Assembly: GCF_022533585.1 (NCBI RefSeq)
Contig: NZ_CP092827.1
Location: 187,001-251,000 of the forward strand
Length of the DNA: 64,000 nt
Direction: 5' to 3'
Origin: Pseudomonas sp. LS.1a
GTDB taxonomy: Bacteria; Pseudomonadota; Gammaproteobacteria; Pseudomonadales; Pseudomonadaceae
The position numbers were made by a program, and so were the translations under genes. Below the pieces are notes generated by a model, which saw only the letters and a list, made by a program, of their open reading frames with translations, was not told where the DNA came from and ran no database searches. Every line of letters begins with the position of its first letter. Within the stretch, counting starts at the first letter, position 1. Positions 11,372 through 20,529 of this stretch are shown piece by piece.

Positions 11372-11375
11372 ACCT

Positions 11376-12134
11376 CTATTTCTGCTTGTCCACCATCCCC
11401 TTGAGCAAATCCACCGGCAGCGGAAACACGATGGTCGAGCTCTTGTCCCCGGCAATCGCCCCCAGCGTCTGCATGTAGCGCAACTGCATCGCCCCCGGCT
11501 CCTTGCTCAGCATCTGCGCCGCCTGCATCAGCTTTTCCGACGCCTGCAACTCACCCTCGGCATGGATCACCTTGGCCCGTCGTTCACGCTCGGCCTCGGC
11601 CTGGCGGGCAATGGCGCGCACCATCGATTCGTTGAGGTCGACGTGCTTGATCTCCACGTTGGCCACCTTGATGCCCCAGGCATCGGTCTGTGCATCCAGC
11701 ACCTGGCGAATGTCCGAGTTCAGCTGCTCGCGTTCGGCCAGCAGTTCATCCAGTTCGTGCTTGCCGAGCACCGCACGCAGTGTGGTCTGGGCCAACTGGC
11801 TGGTTGCCACGAGAAAGTCCTCGACCTGAATGATCGCCTTCTGCGGATCAAGCACGCGGAAGTACAGCACGGCGTTGACCTTGACCGAGACGTTGTCGCG
11901 GGTGATCACATCCTGCGGCGGTACATCCAGCACCACGGTGCGCAGGTCGACCCGAACCATTTGCTGGATCACCGGGATCAACAGGATCAGCCCCGGCCCC
12001 TTCACCTGCCAGAAGCGCCCCAGCTGGAATACCACGCCGCGCTCGTATTCGCGCAGGATGCGGAACGCCGACAGCAACAGCATCGCCAGCACGATCAGCA
12101 CCGCGCCGAAGCCCAATTGCATGAACATGGTCAT
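11376..12134 (-). CDS. Slipin (stomatin-like SPFH protein)
   Basis: Membrane-raft scaffold protein of 252 residues. ATG at 12134 has AAGGAG immediately upstream and overlaps the nfeD stop by four bases. One N-terminal membrane hairpin (about 5-28) is followed by the SPFH/PHB domain ([31 protein letters not shown]) and a charged C-terminal helix. Bacterial slipins are co-transcribed with NfeD-type proteases that cleave their C-terminus, which matches the order here. Confidence 0.93.
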   Translation of the reverse strand: MTMFMQLGFGAVLIVLAMLLLSAFRILREYERGVVFQLGRFWQVKGPGLILLIPVIQQMVRVDLRTVVLDVPPQDVITRDNVSVKVNAVLYFRVLDPQKAIIQVEDFLVATSQLAQTTLRAVLGKHELDELLAEREQLNSDIRQVLDAQTDAWGIKVANVEIKHVDLNESMVRAIARQAEAERERRAKVIHAEGELQASEKLMQAAQMLSKEPGAMQLRYMQTLGAIAGDKSSTIVFPLPVDLLKGMVDKQK

Positions 12135-13477
12135 TCTCCTTGCGCCGCGGGCGCGGCGGCGCTCACTTCCAGCATGACGCCATGGCGCGCGGTCACCCGC
12201 ACGTTCTGGCCCGCTTGCAGTGGCGTTGCACACTGCGCCTGCCATTGCTCGCCCTGGGCCAGCACAAAGCCACAGAACGGGTTGCCTGCCATGACCTGGG
12301 TGACGGTGACCAGGCTGCCGACCAGACCGGCGTCACCGCTGACCAGCGCCCGTCGACGGGCCTTGAGGGCCATGCCCAGCACACCGCCGATCAGCAGCGC
12401 CGAGAACACCGCGAGGGTGCCGATCAGGGCCAGCGGGATGCCGAAACCGGGGGCATCGGTATCGATCAGGATCAGCGCGCCGACCACGAAGGCGACGATA
12501 CCGCCGAAACCGACCACACCGAAACTGGGCAGGAAGGCTTCGGCGATCATGAAGGCGATGCCGAGCAATATCAGCGCCACCCCGGCGAAACTCACCGGCA
12601 ACAACTGCAGGGCATATAGCGCCAGTAACAGACAGATGCCGCCCACCACACCCCCTACCGTCGAGCCGGGGTTCATGAACTCGAACAGCAGGCCGTACAC
12701 GCCGATCATGATCAGGATCAGCGCCACGCTGGGGTTGGTGATGACCGCCAGCACGCGCGTGCGCCAGTCCGGCAGGTGCTCGACCAGGATGGCGCCGGCG
12801 GTCTGCAGCTGCTGGGGCTGGCCAGCGACAGTGAGCGTTTTGCCATCGAGCTTGCGCAGCAGGTCGGGCAGGTCGTCGGCCACCTGGTCGATCACGTCAA
12901 GCCGCAGGGCCTCGCTGGCGGACAGGCTGACCGCCTCGCGCACGGCCTTTTCCGCCCAGTCGGCATTGCGCCCGCGCAGCTGCGCCAGGCCACGAATGTA
13001 GGCCGCCGCATCGTTGACCTGCTTGCGCGCGAGGGTTTCGTTATCGCTGCCTTTGGCCTTGTCGTCCTTGGGCGTGCCTGGCGGGGCGCCGATCTGCACG
13101 GGCGTGGCGGCACCCAGGTTGGTACCGGGTGCCATGGCTGCAATATGGCTGGCGTAGAGGATATAAGTGCCGGCGCTGGCGGCGCGGGCCCCGCTGGGGG
13201 CGACGAAGGTGGCGACCGGCACGGGGCTGGCGAGAATCGCCTTGATCATCTGGCGCATGGCGCTGTCCAGCCCGCCCGGGGTGTCCATGCGGATAACCAC
13301 CAGTTGTGCGCCCTGTGCCTGTGCCTGGCCGAGGCTGCGTACCAGGTAGTCGGCGCTGGCCGGGCCGATGGCGTCATCGATGCCCAGCACCCAGACTGCA
13401 CCGGGCGCTGCCAGGCCGCCTGGCGTAATGCCAAGCAGCAACACCAGCAACAGCCAGCGCCAGCAGCGGGCGATCAC
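12131..13477 (-). CDS. NfeD-family membrane serine protease
   Basis: Membrane protease partner of the slipin. The 448 residues comprise a signal sequence (1-23), a ClpP-like protease domain with candidate catalytic Ser101 (in [10 protein letters not shown]) and Lys152 (in ETLARKQV), four to six membrane helices (about 240-370) and a small C-terminal OB-fold domain. The TPGG segment near residue 66 lines the active site. Upstream gene of a two-gene operon, coupled to slipin by ATGA. Confidence 0.93.
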   Translation of the reverse strand: MIARCWRWLLLVLLLGITPGGLAAPGAVWVLGIDDAIGPASADYLVRSLGQAQAQGAQLVVIRMDTPGGLDSAMRQMIKAILASPVPVATFVAPSGARAASAGTYILYASHIAAMAPGTNLGAATPVQIGAPPGTPKDDKAKGSDNETLARKQVNDAAAYIRGLAQLRGRNADWAEKAVREAVSLSASEALRLDVIDQVADDLPDLLRKLDGKTLTVAGQPQQLQTAGAILVEHLPDWRTRVLAVITNPSVALILIMIGVYGLLFEFMNPGSTVGGVVGGICLLLALYALQLLPVSFAGVALILLGIAFMIAEAFLPSFGVVGFGGIVAFVVGALILIDTDAPGFGIPLALIGTLAVFSALLIGGVLGMALKARRRALVSGDAGLVGSLVTVTQVMAGNPFCGFVLAQGEQWQAQCATPLQAGQNVRVTARHGVMLEVSAAAPAAQGE

Positions 13478-13575
13478 CTGTCGTCACCTCGTTTGCCTCT
13501 ATTGCACAAGTTTAGCCCTGCCTGCTGGTACCCGGCCTAAAATTGGAAATTGGGGGGCGAAACCGGAGGTGCATC

Positions 13576-14034
13576 ATGCGTATGGCAAAGACCCTGCAGG
13601 ATCGCCTGGACAAGGCCAACTGCGACTACGACATCATTCCCCATCCACATTCGGCTACCAGCCTGGAGTCGGCCCGTACGGCCGGCGTACCCGCCGAGCG
13701 GGTCGCCAAGTCGGTGATGCTCGATGACCGTCATGGCAACTACATCATGGCCGTGCTACCGGCCAACCGGCATCTGGACATGACCAAGGTGCGCATGTCC
13801 GGGGCCTGGCAACTGACCCGTGAAAGCGGCCTGCCGAGCCTGTTCGGCGACTGCGAGCGCGGTGCCGTACCGGCCCTTGGCGATGCCTACCAGATAAAAA
13901 TGCTGGTCGACCCGAGCCTGACCCGTCAGGGCGATGTCTACCTGGAAGCGGGTGACCACGATCACCTGATCCACATGAGCATGGAGCAGTACATGAAACT
14001 GGTGCCGCACGCCGAAGTGCGCGAGCTGTGCTGA
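13576..14034 (+). CDS. YbaK/ProX-like aminoacyl-tRNA deacylase domain protein
   Basis: Free-standing trans-editing domain of 152 residues. ATG at 13576 follows GGAGGT by five bases. The fold's marks are IIPHPHSATS near the N-terminus, the invariant Lys in ERVAKSVML and the GxxxP loop AVPALG. Such proteins hydrolyse mischarged tRNAs (Cys-, Ala- or Pro-tRNA depending on subgroup); which tRNA is used here cannot be told. Confidence 0.85.
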   Translation: MRMAKTLQDRLDKANCDYDIIPHPHSATSLESARTAGVPAERVAKSVMLDDRHGNYIMAVLPANRHLDMTKVRMSGAWQLTRESGLPSLFGDCERGAVPALGDAYQIKMLVDPSLTRQGDVYLEAGDHDHLIHMSMEQYMKLVPHAEVRELC

Positions 14035-14095
14035 TGTTTTCACACCAATGCCGGGCGGGCGTCGTGGACGGCTTGCCTGGCTCTCAGGAGGAACC

Positions 14096-14338
14096 ATGGA
14101 AGCGCCGATCCATCCGTTTGCCGAGCTGTTCAAACAACTGGGCCTGCCTGACGATGCGGTAAGCATCGATCAGTTCATCGCCAGCCACTCGCCACTTAAG
14201 AACGACATCAAGCTGGTGGATGCGCCGTTCTGGAACGCTTCCCAGCGCGAGTTTCTCAAGGACAGCATCAACGAGGACGCCGACTGGGCGGAGCCGTTCG
14301 ATCAACTCAACGAAGCGTTGCGTCGCCCTCGAAAATAA
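14096..14338 (+). CDS. DUF2789 family small protein
   Basis: An 80-residue acidic protein with CAGGAGGAA upstream. It contains the family-typical FAELFKQLGLP and the central FWNASQREFLKD and ADWAEPFDQLNEAL segments. Function unknown. It sits in the same direction 60 bases after the YbaK-like gene and may be co-transcribed with it. Confidence 0.85.
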   Translation: MEAPIHPFAELFKQLGLPDDAVSIDQFIASHSPLKNDIKLVDAPFWNASQREFLKDSINEDADWAEPFDQLNEALRRPRK

Positions 14339-14406
14339 AGCGCCGAGTGGCACCTGACGAGTGATTGGCCGTTGCTATGCTCAGGAAAACAAGAGGGGAT
14401 AGCGCG

Positions 14407-15045
14407 ATGAAAGATCCCTACGCACCAGGGTTCTGGTGCTCCGTGACGATCCTGGGCACCCTGACGGCCAGTTATTTCTATGGCATCAGGCAGACGCAAC
14501 AGATGACCCAGGCGGTGCATTTCCTGTATGCCGCTGCCGCTGTCACTGTGGCGGTTGCACTGGTGGCGCTGGCCTGGATTGCCTGGCAGCAGCTGCACCT
14601 GAACAAGCGCGAAGTGGTGCAGGGGCGAACGTTGCTGACCATCTGGAACACCAAAGTCGCGCTGCGCCGCGTCGAGACGGTGTTCGACCGCTATTTCTGG
14701 GGCAGCTACTGGCATTCGGGGCGTACCTTCGAAGAGGTCATGGGCGAGCTCAAGGGCACGCCGCTGGAGCAGAGCCTGGATGCCCTGAAACGCCAGTGCC
14801 GCTTGCTCGACCGCGAAATTCATGACCACCATCACCATTGGCTGGCCAATGCCCGCGACCTGTCCAGCGTTGCCCAGGCTATGGCCCGTGAACGCTACCA
14901 ACTGGATCTGGGCGAGCCAACCCGCAGCGGCCATGGCAATACCGCCGTGCTCAACCGGGACCTGGAAGTGCTGGTGTATACCTGGTCGGCGCGCCTGCGC
15001 AGTTTCGACCATCAGCTGGACGAGCTGGAGCGCGCCTACCATTGA
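14407..15045 (+). CDS. Unrecognised membrane protein with His-rich cytoplasmic helix
   Basis: I do not recognise a family. The 212-residue product starts at ATG 14407 after AAGAGGGGAT. Two membrane segments near the N-terminus (about residues 8-25 and 36-59) are followed by a long helical domain carrying a DHHHHW run around residue 140 and a C-terminal coiled coil (FDHQLDELERAY). The layout suggests a membrane-tethered coiled-coil protein; the His cluster could bind metal but nothing more supports that. It converges on the CBS gene with a 6-base gap. Confidence 0.75.
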   Translation: MKDPYAPGFWCSVTILGTLTASYFYGIRQTQQMTQAVHFLYAAAAVTVAVALVALAWIAWQQLHLNKREVVQGRTLLTIWNTKVALRRVETVFDRYFWGSYWHSGRTFEEVMGELKGTPLEQSLDALKRQCRLLDREIHDHHHHWLANARDLSSVAQAMARERYQLDLGEPTRSGHGNTAVLNRDLEVLVYTWSARLRSFDHQLDELERAYH

Positions 15046-15051
15046 GGCGTT

Positions 15052-15489
15052 TCATTCACCGCGGATGTATTGCTCCAGTTGCAGGATCAGGCTGGCCTGT
15101 TCGGCGATGGTTTCCTTGACCAGGTCGCCGATCGACAGCAGGCCGAGCAGCTCGCCATTGCTGACCACCGGCAGGTGGCGCAGATGGCGATTGGTCATCA
15201 GGTTCATGCAGTACTCGAGGTTCTGCTTTGGTTCCACGGTGACCACCGGCGCACTCATGATTTCGCGCACGGGGGTAGCGGCGGATGAGCGCCCCTTGAG
15301 CACCAGTTTGCGCGCATAGTCCCGTTCACTGACGATACCCACCACCTGGTTGCCCTCGACCACGGGCAGCGCACCGACGTTTTTCTCCGCCAGCAGCTTC
15401 AGGGCGTCGAGTACCGAGTCATCCGGGCCGATGGTGTACACGGTCTGGTGCTGGGACTTGGTCTTGAGGATCTGTTCGACGGTCTTCAT
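15052..15489 (-). CDS. CBS-domain pair protein
   Basis: Small cytoplasmic protein (145 aa) made only of two CBS motifs, about residues 8-62 and 76-130, which fold as one Bateman module and usually bind adenosine nucleotides. ATG at 15489 (MKTVEQILKTK) is used; the longer frame upstream enters a REP element. Segments GALPVVEGNQVVGIVSERDY and HLPVVSNGELLGLLSIGD are the two conserved cores. The regulated partner is unknown. Confidence 0.9.
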   Translation of the reverse strand: MKTVEQILKTKSQHQTVYTIGPDDSVLDALKLLAEKNVGALPVVEGNQVVGIVSERDYARKLVLKGRSSAATPVREIMSAPVVTVEPKQNLEYCMNLMTNRHLRHLPVVSNGELLGLLSIGDLVKETIAEQASLILQLEQYIRGE

Positions 15490-15614
15490 ACGGGCCTCTG
15501 CGGATGGAAAAAGCGATGTCTCGGAGTAAATAAAGCATCCGGCACGGCGCTCTGCACGGCAATGCAGGAAACGGCATCGAGTCGATTGAAAAACGTCATG
15601 ACTGATCGCCTGTG

Positions 15615-15701
15615 CCGGCCTCTTCGCGGCTAAAGCCGCTCCCACATCGAAACCTGTGCGATCCCTGTGGGAGCGGCTTTAGCCGCGAAGAGGCCGGTAC
15701 A
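15615..15701. repeat. REP pair, CGGCTAAAGCCG class
   Basis: Inverted pair with CTCTTCGCGGCTAAAGCCGC in one arm and its complement in the other, between the CBS gene start and the end of the M20 peptidase gene. Confidence 0.9.
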
Positions 15702-15706
15702 GCCAA

Positions 15707-17437
15707 TCAGAGCTTCGGCATCTGCCCGATCCGCGCCACCATTTCGCTCACCACCTGCAAGTCCAGCATGAACTGTTCCACGGTCTTGAACTCGTTGTCG
15801 TTGTGCCCGGTGTACTTCACATCCGGCATGGCCAGGCCGAACTGCACGCCGTTGGGCAGGTCATGTACCGAGGTCGCACCCGCCGAGGTACCGAACTCGT
15901 GCTTCATGCCCAGGTTCTCGGTCGCCACGTCAAGCAAGGCCTTGACCCATTCGCCCTCGGGGTTGCGGTACATCGGCTCGTCCAGGCTGTAGTCGAAGGC
16001 CACCGAGGTGTGGCTTTGCCGGGTCCATTTGCCCAGCTTGTCGGCCAGTTCGTCCTTGATCGTGGCAATCGGCTTGCCTTTCGGAATGCGCAGGTTCACC
16101 GCCAGTTTCAGGCCTTTCTCATCCACTCCGACAAAGGTCAGCGAAGCGGTCAGCGGGCCCATGAACGGGTCCTTGAAGGCCACGCCGAGCTTGTTGCCCA
16201 GGTAGTCCAGGCCCCAGTTGTCGGCGGCGTAGCGGGCGGCGTCGGTGAAGTGGTTGTGCTTGAGCGGCACCTGCTGACCCAGGCCGTTGATGAAACCGAG
16301 CATGCGCGCCACCGGGTTGACCCCCGACTCCGGCTCCGAAGAGTGGGCGGAAACGCCGGTCACGGTGAGCAACACCTGTTTGCCCTCGGCCTTGGCAGCG
16401 ATGCTGAAGTCACCGCCATTGCGCTTCACGTAATCTGCGCCGGCCTTTTCCAGCTGGCTGGCCAGCTTCGCCGGGTTGTCGGTGACCAGGGTCGCGACCG
16501 AGGTGGTCGGGATCTGGTTGGTGGCCAGGCCGCCGGTCAGGTTGACGATCTCGGCGCCCTTGCCACTGGCCTGGCGCTTGCTGAAACTCGCCATGATCGT
16601 GCCGTAGCCTTTCTCGGCGATGACCACCGGGTAGCCGCCATCGAGGGCCAGGTTGTAGTCGGGCGTGGGGTTGCGCTCGAAGTAGTAGGGGATGGCATCA
16701 CCGCTGGTTTCTTCAGTGGTGTCGATCAGCAGCTTGAACTGGCGGGCCAGCGGCAGGTTCTCGTCCTTGGCCACTTTCAGTGCGTACATCGCCACGACGA
16801 TGCCGTTCTTGTCGTCTTCGGTGCCACGGCCGTACATGCGGTCGCCGACCAAGGTGACCTTGAACGGGTCCAGGCGCGTGCCATCGGCCAGCTTCCAGTT
16901 GTCCGGGTTGACCGGCACCACGTCGGCGTGGGCATGGATGCCGACCACTTCCTTGCCGCTGCCCAGTGAAATCTCGTAGACCCGGTTGTCGATATTGCGG
17001 AAAGCCAGGCCGAAGCTGTCGGCCAGGGCCTTGATCTTGTCGGCGATCCTGAGGAATTCGGGGTTCTCGTGCTGCGGCGTGCCTTCGACGTTGAAGGTGG
17101 GGATGGCCACCAGTTCACGCAGGGTTTCGCTGGCAGCCTTGCCGTACTTGATGCGGGTATACAGGCCGAGCAGGCGGTTGATCTCGTTCTGCTGCTCGGC
17201 GGCCAATGGCTTGCCGGCCAGGTAGGCATCCAGGGTTGCAGCGAGGTTGTCGGCCTTGGCCAGGTCGCTGCCTTTGAGCTTGCCGAGGAACTGCTTGAAG
17301 TCGCTTGGGTCGCTGCCGTCGAAGGCTTTTACGATGGCTGCGGACTGCTGCTGGGTAAGGTTGGCCTGTGCCGGCTGGGTGAGCAGGCCGATGCTGGCCA
17401 GCAGCAGGGTTGTGGCTGTAAGTTTTTTCAGGTGCAT
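15707..17437 (-). CDS. Secreted M20-family dipeptidase
   Basis: Metallopeptidase of the PepV/CPG2 group, exported by a clear signal peptide ([19 protein letters not shown], cleaved after TQPAQA). Metal ligands lie in [20 protein letters not shown] and the catalytic [13 protein letters not shown] segment, with the dimerisation lid in mid-protein and a C-terminal GHNDNE histidine. From the ATG at 17437 the length is 576; ATGs at 17449 and 17464 are in frame. GAAGGA lies 12 bases before 17437 but only about one base before 17449, so the choice is uncertain by four residues. Confidence 0.88.
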   Translation of the reverse strand: MHLKKLTATTLLLASIGLLTQPAQANLTQQQSAAIVKAFDGSDPSDFKQFLGKLKGSDLAKADNLAATLDAYLAGKPLAAEQQNEINRLLGLYTRIKYGKAASETLRELVAIPTFNVEGTPQHENPEFLRIADKIKALADSFGLAFRNIDNRVYEISLGSGKEVVGIHAHADVVPVNPDNWKLADGTRLDPFKVTLVGDRMYGRGTEDDKNGIVVAMYALKVAKDENLPLARQFKLLIDTTEETSGDAIPYYFERNPTPDYNLALDGGYPVVIAEKGYGTIMASFSKRQASGKGAEIVNLTGGLATNQIPTTSVATLVTDNPAKLASQLEKAGADYVKRNGGDFSIAAKAEGKQVLLTVTGVSAHSSEPESGVNPVARMLGFINGLGQQVPLKHNHFTDAARYAADNWGLDYLGNKLGVAFKDPFMGPLTASLTFVGVDEKGLKLAVNLRIPKGKPIATIKDELADKLGKWTRQSHTSVAFDYSLDEPMYRNPEGEWVKALLDVATENLGMKHEFGTSAGATSVHDLPNGVQFGLAMPDVKYTGHNDNEFKTVEQFMLDLQVVSEMVARIGQMPKL

Positions 17438-17561
17438 GGTTGTGCGCATTCCTTCGCCAATCATTGTTGTGGGTTACCCGTCGGGAAACGGGAAGACGCC
17501 CACGCTAACACCAATGACCGGTGGTACGGGAGTGCCAGAAACGCGACATGTCGCACAAACG

Positions 17562-17593
17562 AAAAAGCCCCGGGCACAGGCCCAGGGCTTTTT
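17562..17593. terminator. Intrinsic terminator of tRNA-Arg
   Basis: AAAAAGCCC and GGGCTTTTT pair around a GC-rich loop, giving a stem flanked by T runs in both directions. It stands five bases from the tRNA 3' end. Confidence 0.88.
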
Positions 17594-17597
17594 GATA

Positions 17598-17674
17598 TGG
17601 CGCACTCGGCGGGATTCGAACCCACGACCCCTGCCTTCGGAGGGCAGTACTCTATCCAGCTGAGCTACGAGTGC
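17598..17674 (-). tRNA. tRNA-Arg (anticodon CCG)
   Basis: A 77-base cloverleaf on the minus strand. The acceptor arm is GCACTCG/CGAGTGC, the D arm carries TAGCTCAGCTGGATAGAG, the anticodon stem is CTGCC/GGCAG with loop CTCCGAA giving anticodon CCG, and the T loop reads GGGTTCGAATCCC. The CCA end is encoded. It reads CGG codons. Confidence 0.96.
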
Positions 17675-17770
17675 AACGCGCACGCATGATACCCATCTGA
17701 TCCGATGGCGTCCATCGCCTTGATCTGTAGCCGTTTTTACCTGCCGACCGAGTTGGCCATGCCGTTCGGT

Positions 17771-18634
17771 TCAAAGTGCGATCAGCTCTGGCCGCAGGCC
17801 TTCCACCCGGCGCGCTGGCAACGGCAAGTAGCCCCCGTCGCCGGTAATCTGGTGCAGCACCTTCTCGCGCAGCCCGTGCAGTGCCACGCCCGTACGCAAC
17901 CGTGGGTGTGGCAGATCGATCTCGATGACCGACTTGATCCTGCCAGGACGTGGCTCCAGCACCACAACCCGATCAGCCAGATATGTCGCCTCCTCGGCAT
18001 CGTGGGTCACCAGCAACGTTGTGATACCTGCCCGTTCGCGAATGGCCAGCAGCTCGTCCTGCAGTTGCTGGCGGGTCAGTGCATCCAGCGCGCCGAACGG
18101 CTCGTCGAGCAGCAGGATCCGCGGGCTGGCTACCAGGCCTCGGGCAATCGCCACGCGCTGGGCCATGCCGCCGGACAGCTGGTGTGGGTAGGCCGACTCG
18201 AAGCCGACCAGCCCCACGAGTTGCACGAACTCGTGTACCCGCCGCGCGCGTTCACCCTGGGTTAGCGGTTCGTTGACCAGGCCCAGGGCAATGTTCTGTT
18301 CCACGCTCAGCCAGGGGAATAGCCGGTGTTCCTGAAACACGATGCCGCGTTCGCTACCAATGCCGCTGACAGTGTGGCCGTCGACACGGATGTTGCCGCT
18401 GTAGTCGGTATCCAGCCCTACCAGCAGGCGCAACAGGGTGGACTTGCCACAGCCGGAAGCGCCGACGATGGCGATGAATTCGCCTTGGTTGATCGACAGG
18501 TTGAAGTTGCGGATGGCTTCCAGCGGCTGGCCATCGACGCTGAACACTTTGCCGACCCCCTCGAAGCTGACCAGGGGTGGGGTGGCATCGGGCTGGTTGG
18601 CCGCGTGCAGGTGCGAGGTGTTGAAGGCGTTCAT
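17771..18634 (-). CDS. atsC: ABC transporter ATPase, sulfate-ester/sulfonate type (AtsC-like)
   Basis: ATP-binding subunit of a nitrate/sulfonate/taurine-class importer. The ATG at 18634 overlaps the permease stop by four bases; 287 residues. Walker A GASGCGKST, signature LSGGMAQRV and Walker B ILLLDEP are intact. Internal Met and Cys are rare (one each, both in conserved motifs). With the double permease and the divergent binding protein it resembles the atsRBC sulfate-ester transporter described in Pseudomonas; the gene name is by this similarity and by the flanking dioxygenase, regulator and sulfotransferase. Confidence 0.8.
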   Translation of the reverse strand: MNAFNTSHLHAANQPDATPPLVSFEGVGKVFSVDGQPLEAIRNFNLSINQGEFIAIVGASGCGKSTLLRLLVGLDTDYSGNIRVDGHTVSGIGSERGIVFQEHRLFPWLSVEQNIALGLVNEPLTQGERARRVHEFVQLVGLVGFESAYPHQLSGGMAQRVAIARGLVASPRILLLDEPFGALDALTRQQLQDELLAIRERAGITTLLVTHDAEEATYLADRVVVLEPRPGRIKSVIEIDLPHPRLRTGVALHGLREKVLHQITGDGGYLPLPARRVEGLRPELIAL

Positions 18635-20232
18635 GCGGTTCTCCAGCGCGTGGCGCGTGATTCGAGGCGTTGTCCAAGGGTGCCGAGCAGGGCGCCGACC
18701 AGGCCGATCAACAGCATGGCGGCCATTACCTGGTCCATGCGGAACAGTTGCTGGGCGCCGATCATCAGGCTGGCGATGCCGCCGTCCGAGGGCATGAAGT
18801 ATTCGGCGCCGATGGTGCCCAGCCAGGCGTAGATCAGCGACAGGCGCAGGCCCGCAAAAATGGCCGGGGCTGCGCCGGGCAGCACCAGCAGGCGCAGGCG
18901 TTGCCACAGGTTCAGGCGCAGGGTGCGCGCGGCTTCACCCAGCTGCGGCGAGAGGCTGGCGATGCCGCGCTGGGTGGCGATCAGCAAGGGGAAGAACGCA
19001 GCCATGCCGACGAATACCTGCTTGGCCCCTTCCCCAAGGCCGAACCAGGCCGTGAGCAGCGGCACCCAGGCAAACAGCGCCACCTGACGCAATGCCGACA
19101 GGCTGGGCCCGAAGATACGTTCGGCATTGGCCGAAAGCCCCAACAGCAAACCGACCAGCAGGCCAGCGCTACCGCCCAGCAGCAAGCCGGCCAAAGTGCG
19201 CTGCAGGCTCAGCAGCAAGGCTTGCGGCAGCGAACCATCGGCCAGGCCGGTCAGCAGAGTACGCAACACTTCAAGTGGCGAGGTCAGGATGTTGCTGTCG
19301 ACCCAGCCAAAGCTGCTGCTGGCCTGCCACAGGGCCAACAGTGCCAGTGGCAGCAGCAGGCTTTGCCAACCCCGCGGCACGGGGCCACGGTGCTGCTCCC
19401 CTGTGGCCGCTTGCGGCCAGTACAGCAGGCGCTTTTCCAGGGCCGAGAAGCCGTGCTCCAGCAGTGCGCCGACCAGGCCGATCACCAGGATGCACAGCAG
19501 CACCAGGTCGAGCATGAACAGCTGTCGTCCCCAGACCATCAGGTAGCCAATCCCTTCGCTGGAGGCCAGCAGTTCGACCGCCAGTAGTGAGGTCCAGCCG
19601 GTGGCCAGGGCCAGGCGTACGCCGGTGAGGAAGGCGGGCAGGGCAGCCGGCAGCAGCAGGCGCAGGAACAGTAGATGGCGAGGCAGGCGCAGCACCGCAG
19701 CGGCCTCTCGCAGCTTGGGCTGGGCATCCCGTACACCGACCAGCGTGTGCAAGGTAACGGGGACCACCACGGCTTTCACCAGCACCACCAGCTTGAGCAA
19801 CTCGCCGATCCCGAAGAACAGCATGAACAACGGGATCCAGGCCAGGGTAGGAATCTGTGCCAGTGCCACGAAGGTCGGCAGCACCAGCGTCTGCGCCCGC
19901 CGCGAAGCACCCAGCCAGACGCCCAGCAGCAACCCGCTGCCGATGCCGACCGCCAGCCCCCAGAACAACCGCTGCAAGCTTATCCACAGGTGCCCCCACA
20001 GCTCGCCGGAACCAAACTCCACCGCGCTCTGCCATACCAATGCTGGCGCCGGCAGAATCTGCTCGCTCATCCAGTGCTCCCGGCTGGCCACTACCCACAG
20101 CAGCGCAACCAGCACAGGCAAGACCCAGGGCAACAAGCGGGCGCGATCCTTGTGGGAGCGGCCTTGCGTCGCGAAAGGGTCGCGTAGCGACCCCCGGAGC
20201 CATCCCCGACCTCTGCTCAGAATTCCATTCAT
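18631..20232 (-). CDS. atsB: Fused double ABC permease, AtsB-like
   Basis: Single-chain permease of up to 533 residues containing two complete SsuC/TauC-type domains (about 35-270 and 290-530), each with six predicted helices and an EAA loop: EAAAVLRLPRHL in the first, EAARTLRLNLWQ in the second. Ordinary members of this class form homodimers of one domain; here both halves are joined, as in AtsB. The first 32 codons run through a REP element, so the start is doubtful: a TTG at 20136 (codon 33), with AAGGAT nine bases upstream, would exclude it. Overlaps atsC by ATGA. Confidence 0.82.
   Translation of the reverse strand: MNGILSRGRGWLRGSLRDPFATQGRSHKDRARLLPWVLPVLVALLWVVASREHWMSEQILPAPALVWQSAVEFGSGELWGHLWISLQRLFWGLAVGIGSGLLLGVWLGASRRAQTLVLPTFVALAQIPTLAWIPLFMLFFGIGELLKLVVLVKAVVVPVTLHTLVGVRDAQPKLREAAAVLRLPRHLLFLRLLLPAALPAFLTGVRLALATGWTSLLAVELLASSEGIGYLMVWGRQLFMLDLVLLCILVIGLVGALLEHGFSALEKRLLYWPQAATGEQHRGPVPRGWQSLLLPLALLALWQASSSFGWVDSNILTSPLEVLRTLLTGLADGSLPQALLLSLQRTLAGLLLGGSAGLLVGLLLGLSANAERIFGPSLSALRQVALFAWVPLLTAWFGLGEGAKQVFVGMAAFFPLLIATQRGIASLSPQLGEAARTLRLNLWQRLRLLVLPGAAPAIFAGLRLSLIYAWLGTIGAEYFMPSDGGIASLMIGAQQLFRMDQVMAAMLLIGLVGALLGTLGQRLESRATRWRTA
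20150..20199. repeat. REP element inside the 5' end of the double-permease frame
   Basis: Contains GTGGGAGCGGCCTTGCGTCG, then GCGAAAGGGTCGCGTAGCGACCCC, matching the intergenic copy at 32394-32441 base for base except a few positions. It lies in codons 12-28 of the longest permease frame. Confidence 0.82.
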
Positions 20233-20270
20233 CGGCCATCTCTCGAAGCGTTGTTAGATTATTCATTTAG

Positions 20271-20285
20271 GGAATTAAAAATTCC
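20271..20285. promoter_or_regulatory. AT-rich palindrome GGAATTAAAAATTCC between divergent transporter genes
   Basis: Perfect 6-bp arms with a 3-base centre, 38 bases before the longest permease start and 245 bases before the binding-protein gene. It is a candidate site for a sulfur-response regulator (CysB or the LysR protein at 22614); no binding evidence. I see nothing else recognisable in the remaining divergent region to 20529 beyond an SD-like AAGGAG before the binding-protein gene. Confidence 0.4.
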
Positions 20286-20529
20286 AAAAAATGACTTTCA
20301 AGAGATAAGAGCATGCGCTTCATGCATACGGAAGCCTCTCGCCGTTGCGTTTTCCTCATATTTTCCATGCATTTTCCGCAAGCCAGCCGCAGGCCCGCAT
20401 GCCGCCTGATTTATGCCTTCCAGTTACTGAAGAATGAAGTTTTGATCTTTGTAGGTTCTAACCAGACCTGCCTAGCTTCTGGCCAAAGCGCCGGCCATCG
20501 CCGGTGGCAGCCTGCCAAGGAGCCTTGCC

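Noticed and set aside
11355..13001. 548-codon frame antisense to slipin and nfeD
   Set aside because: Shadow of two well supported minus-strand genes; composition (His, Arg, Pro-rich) is that of a reverse frame.
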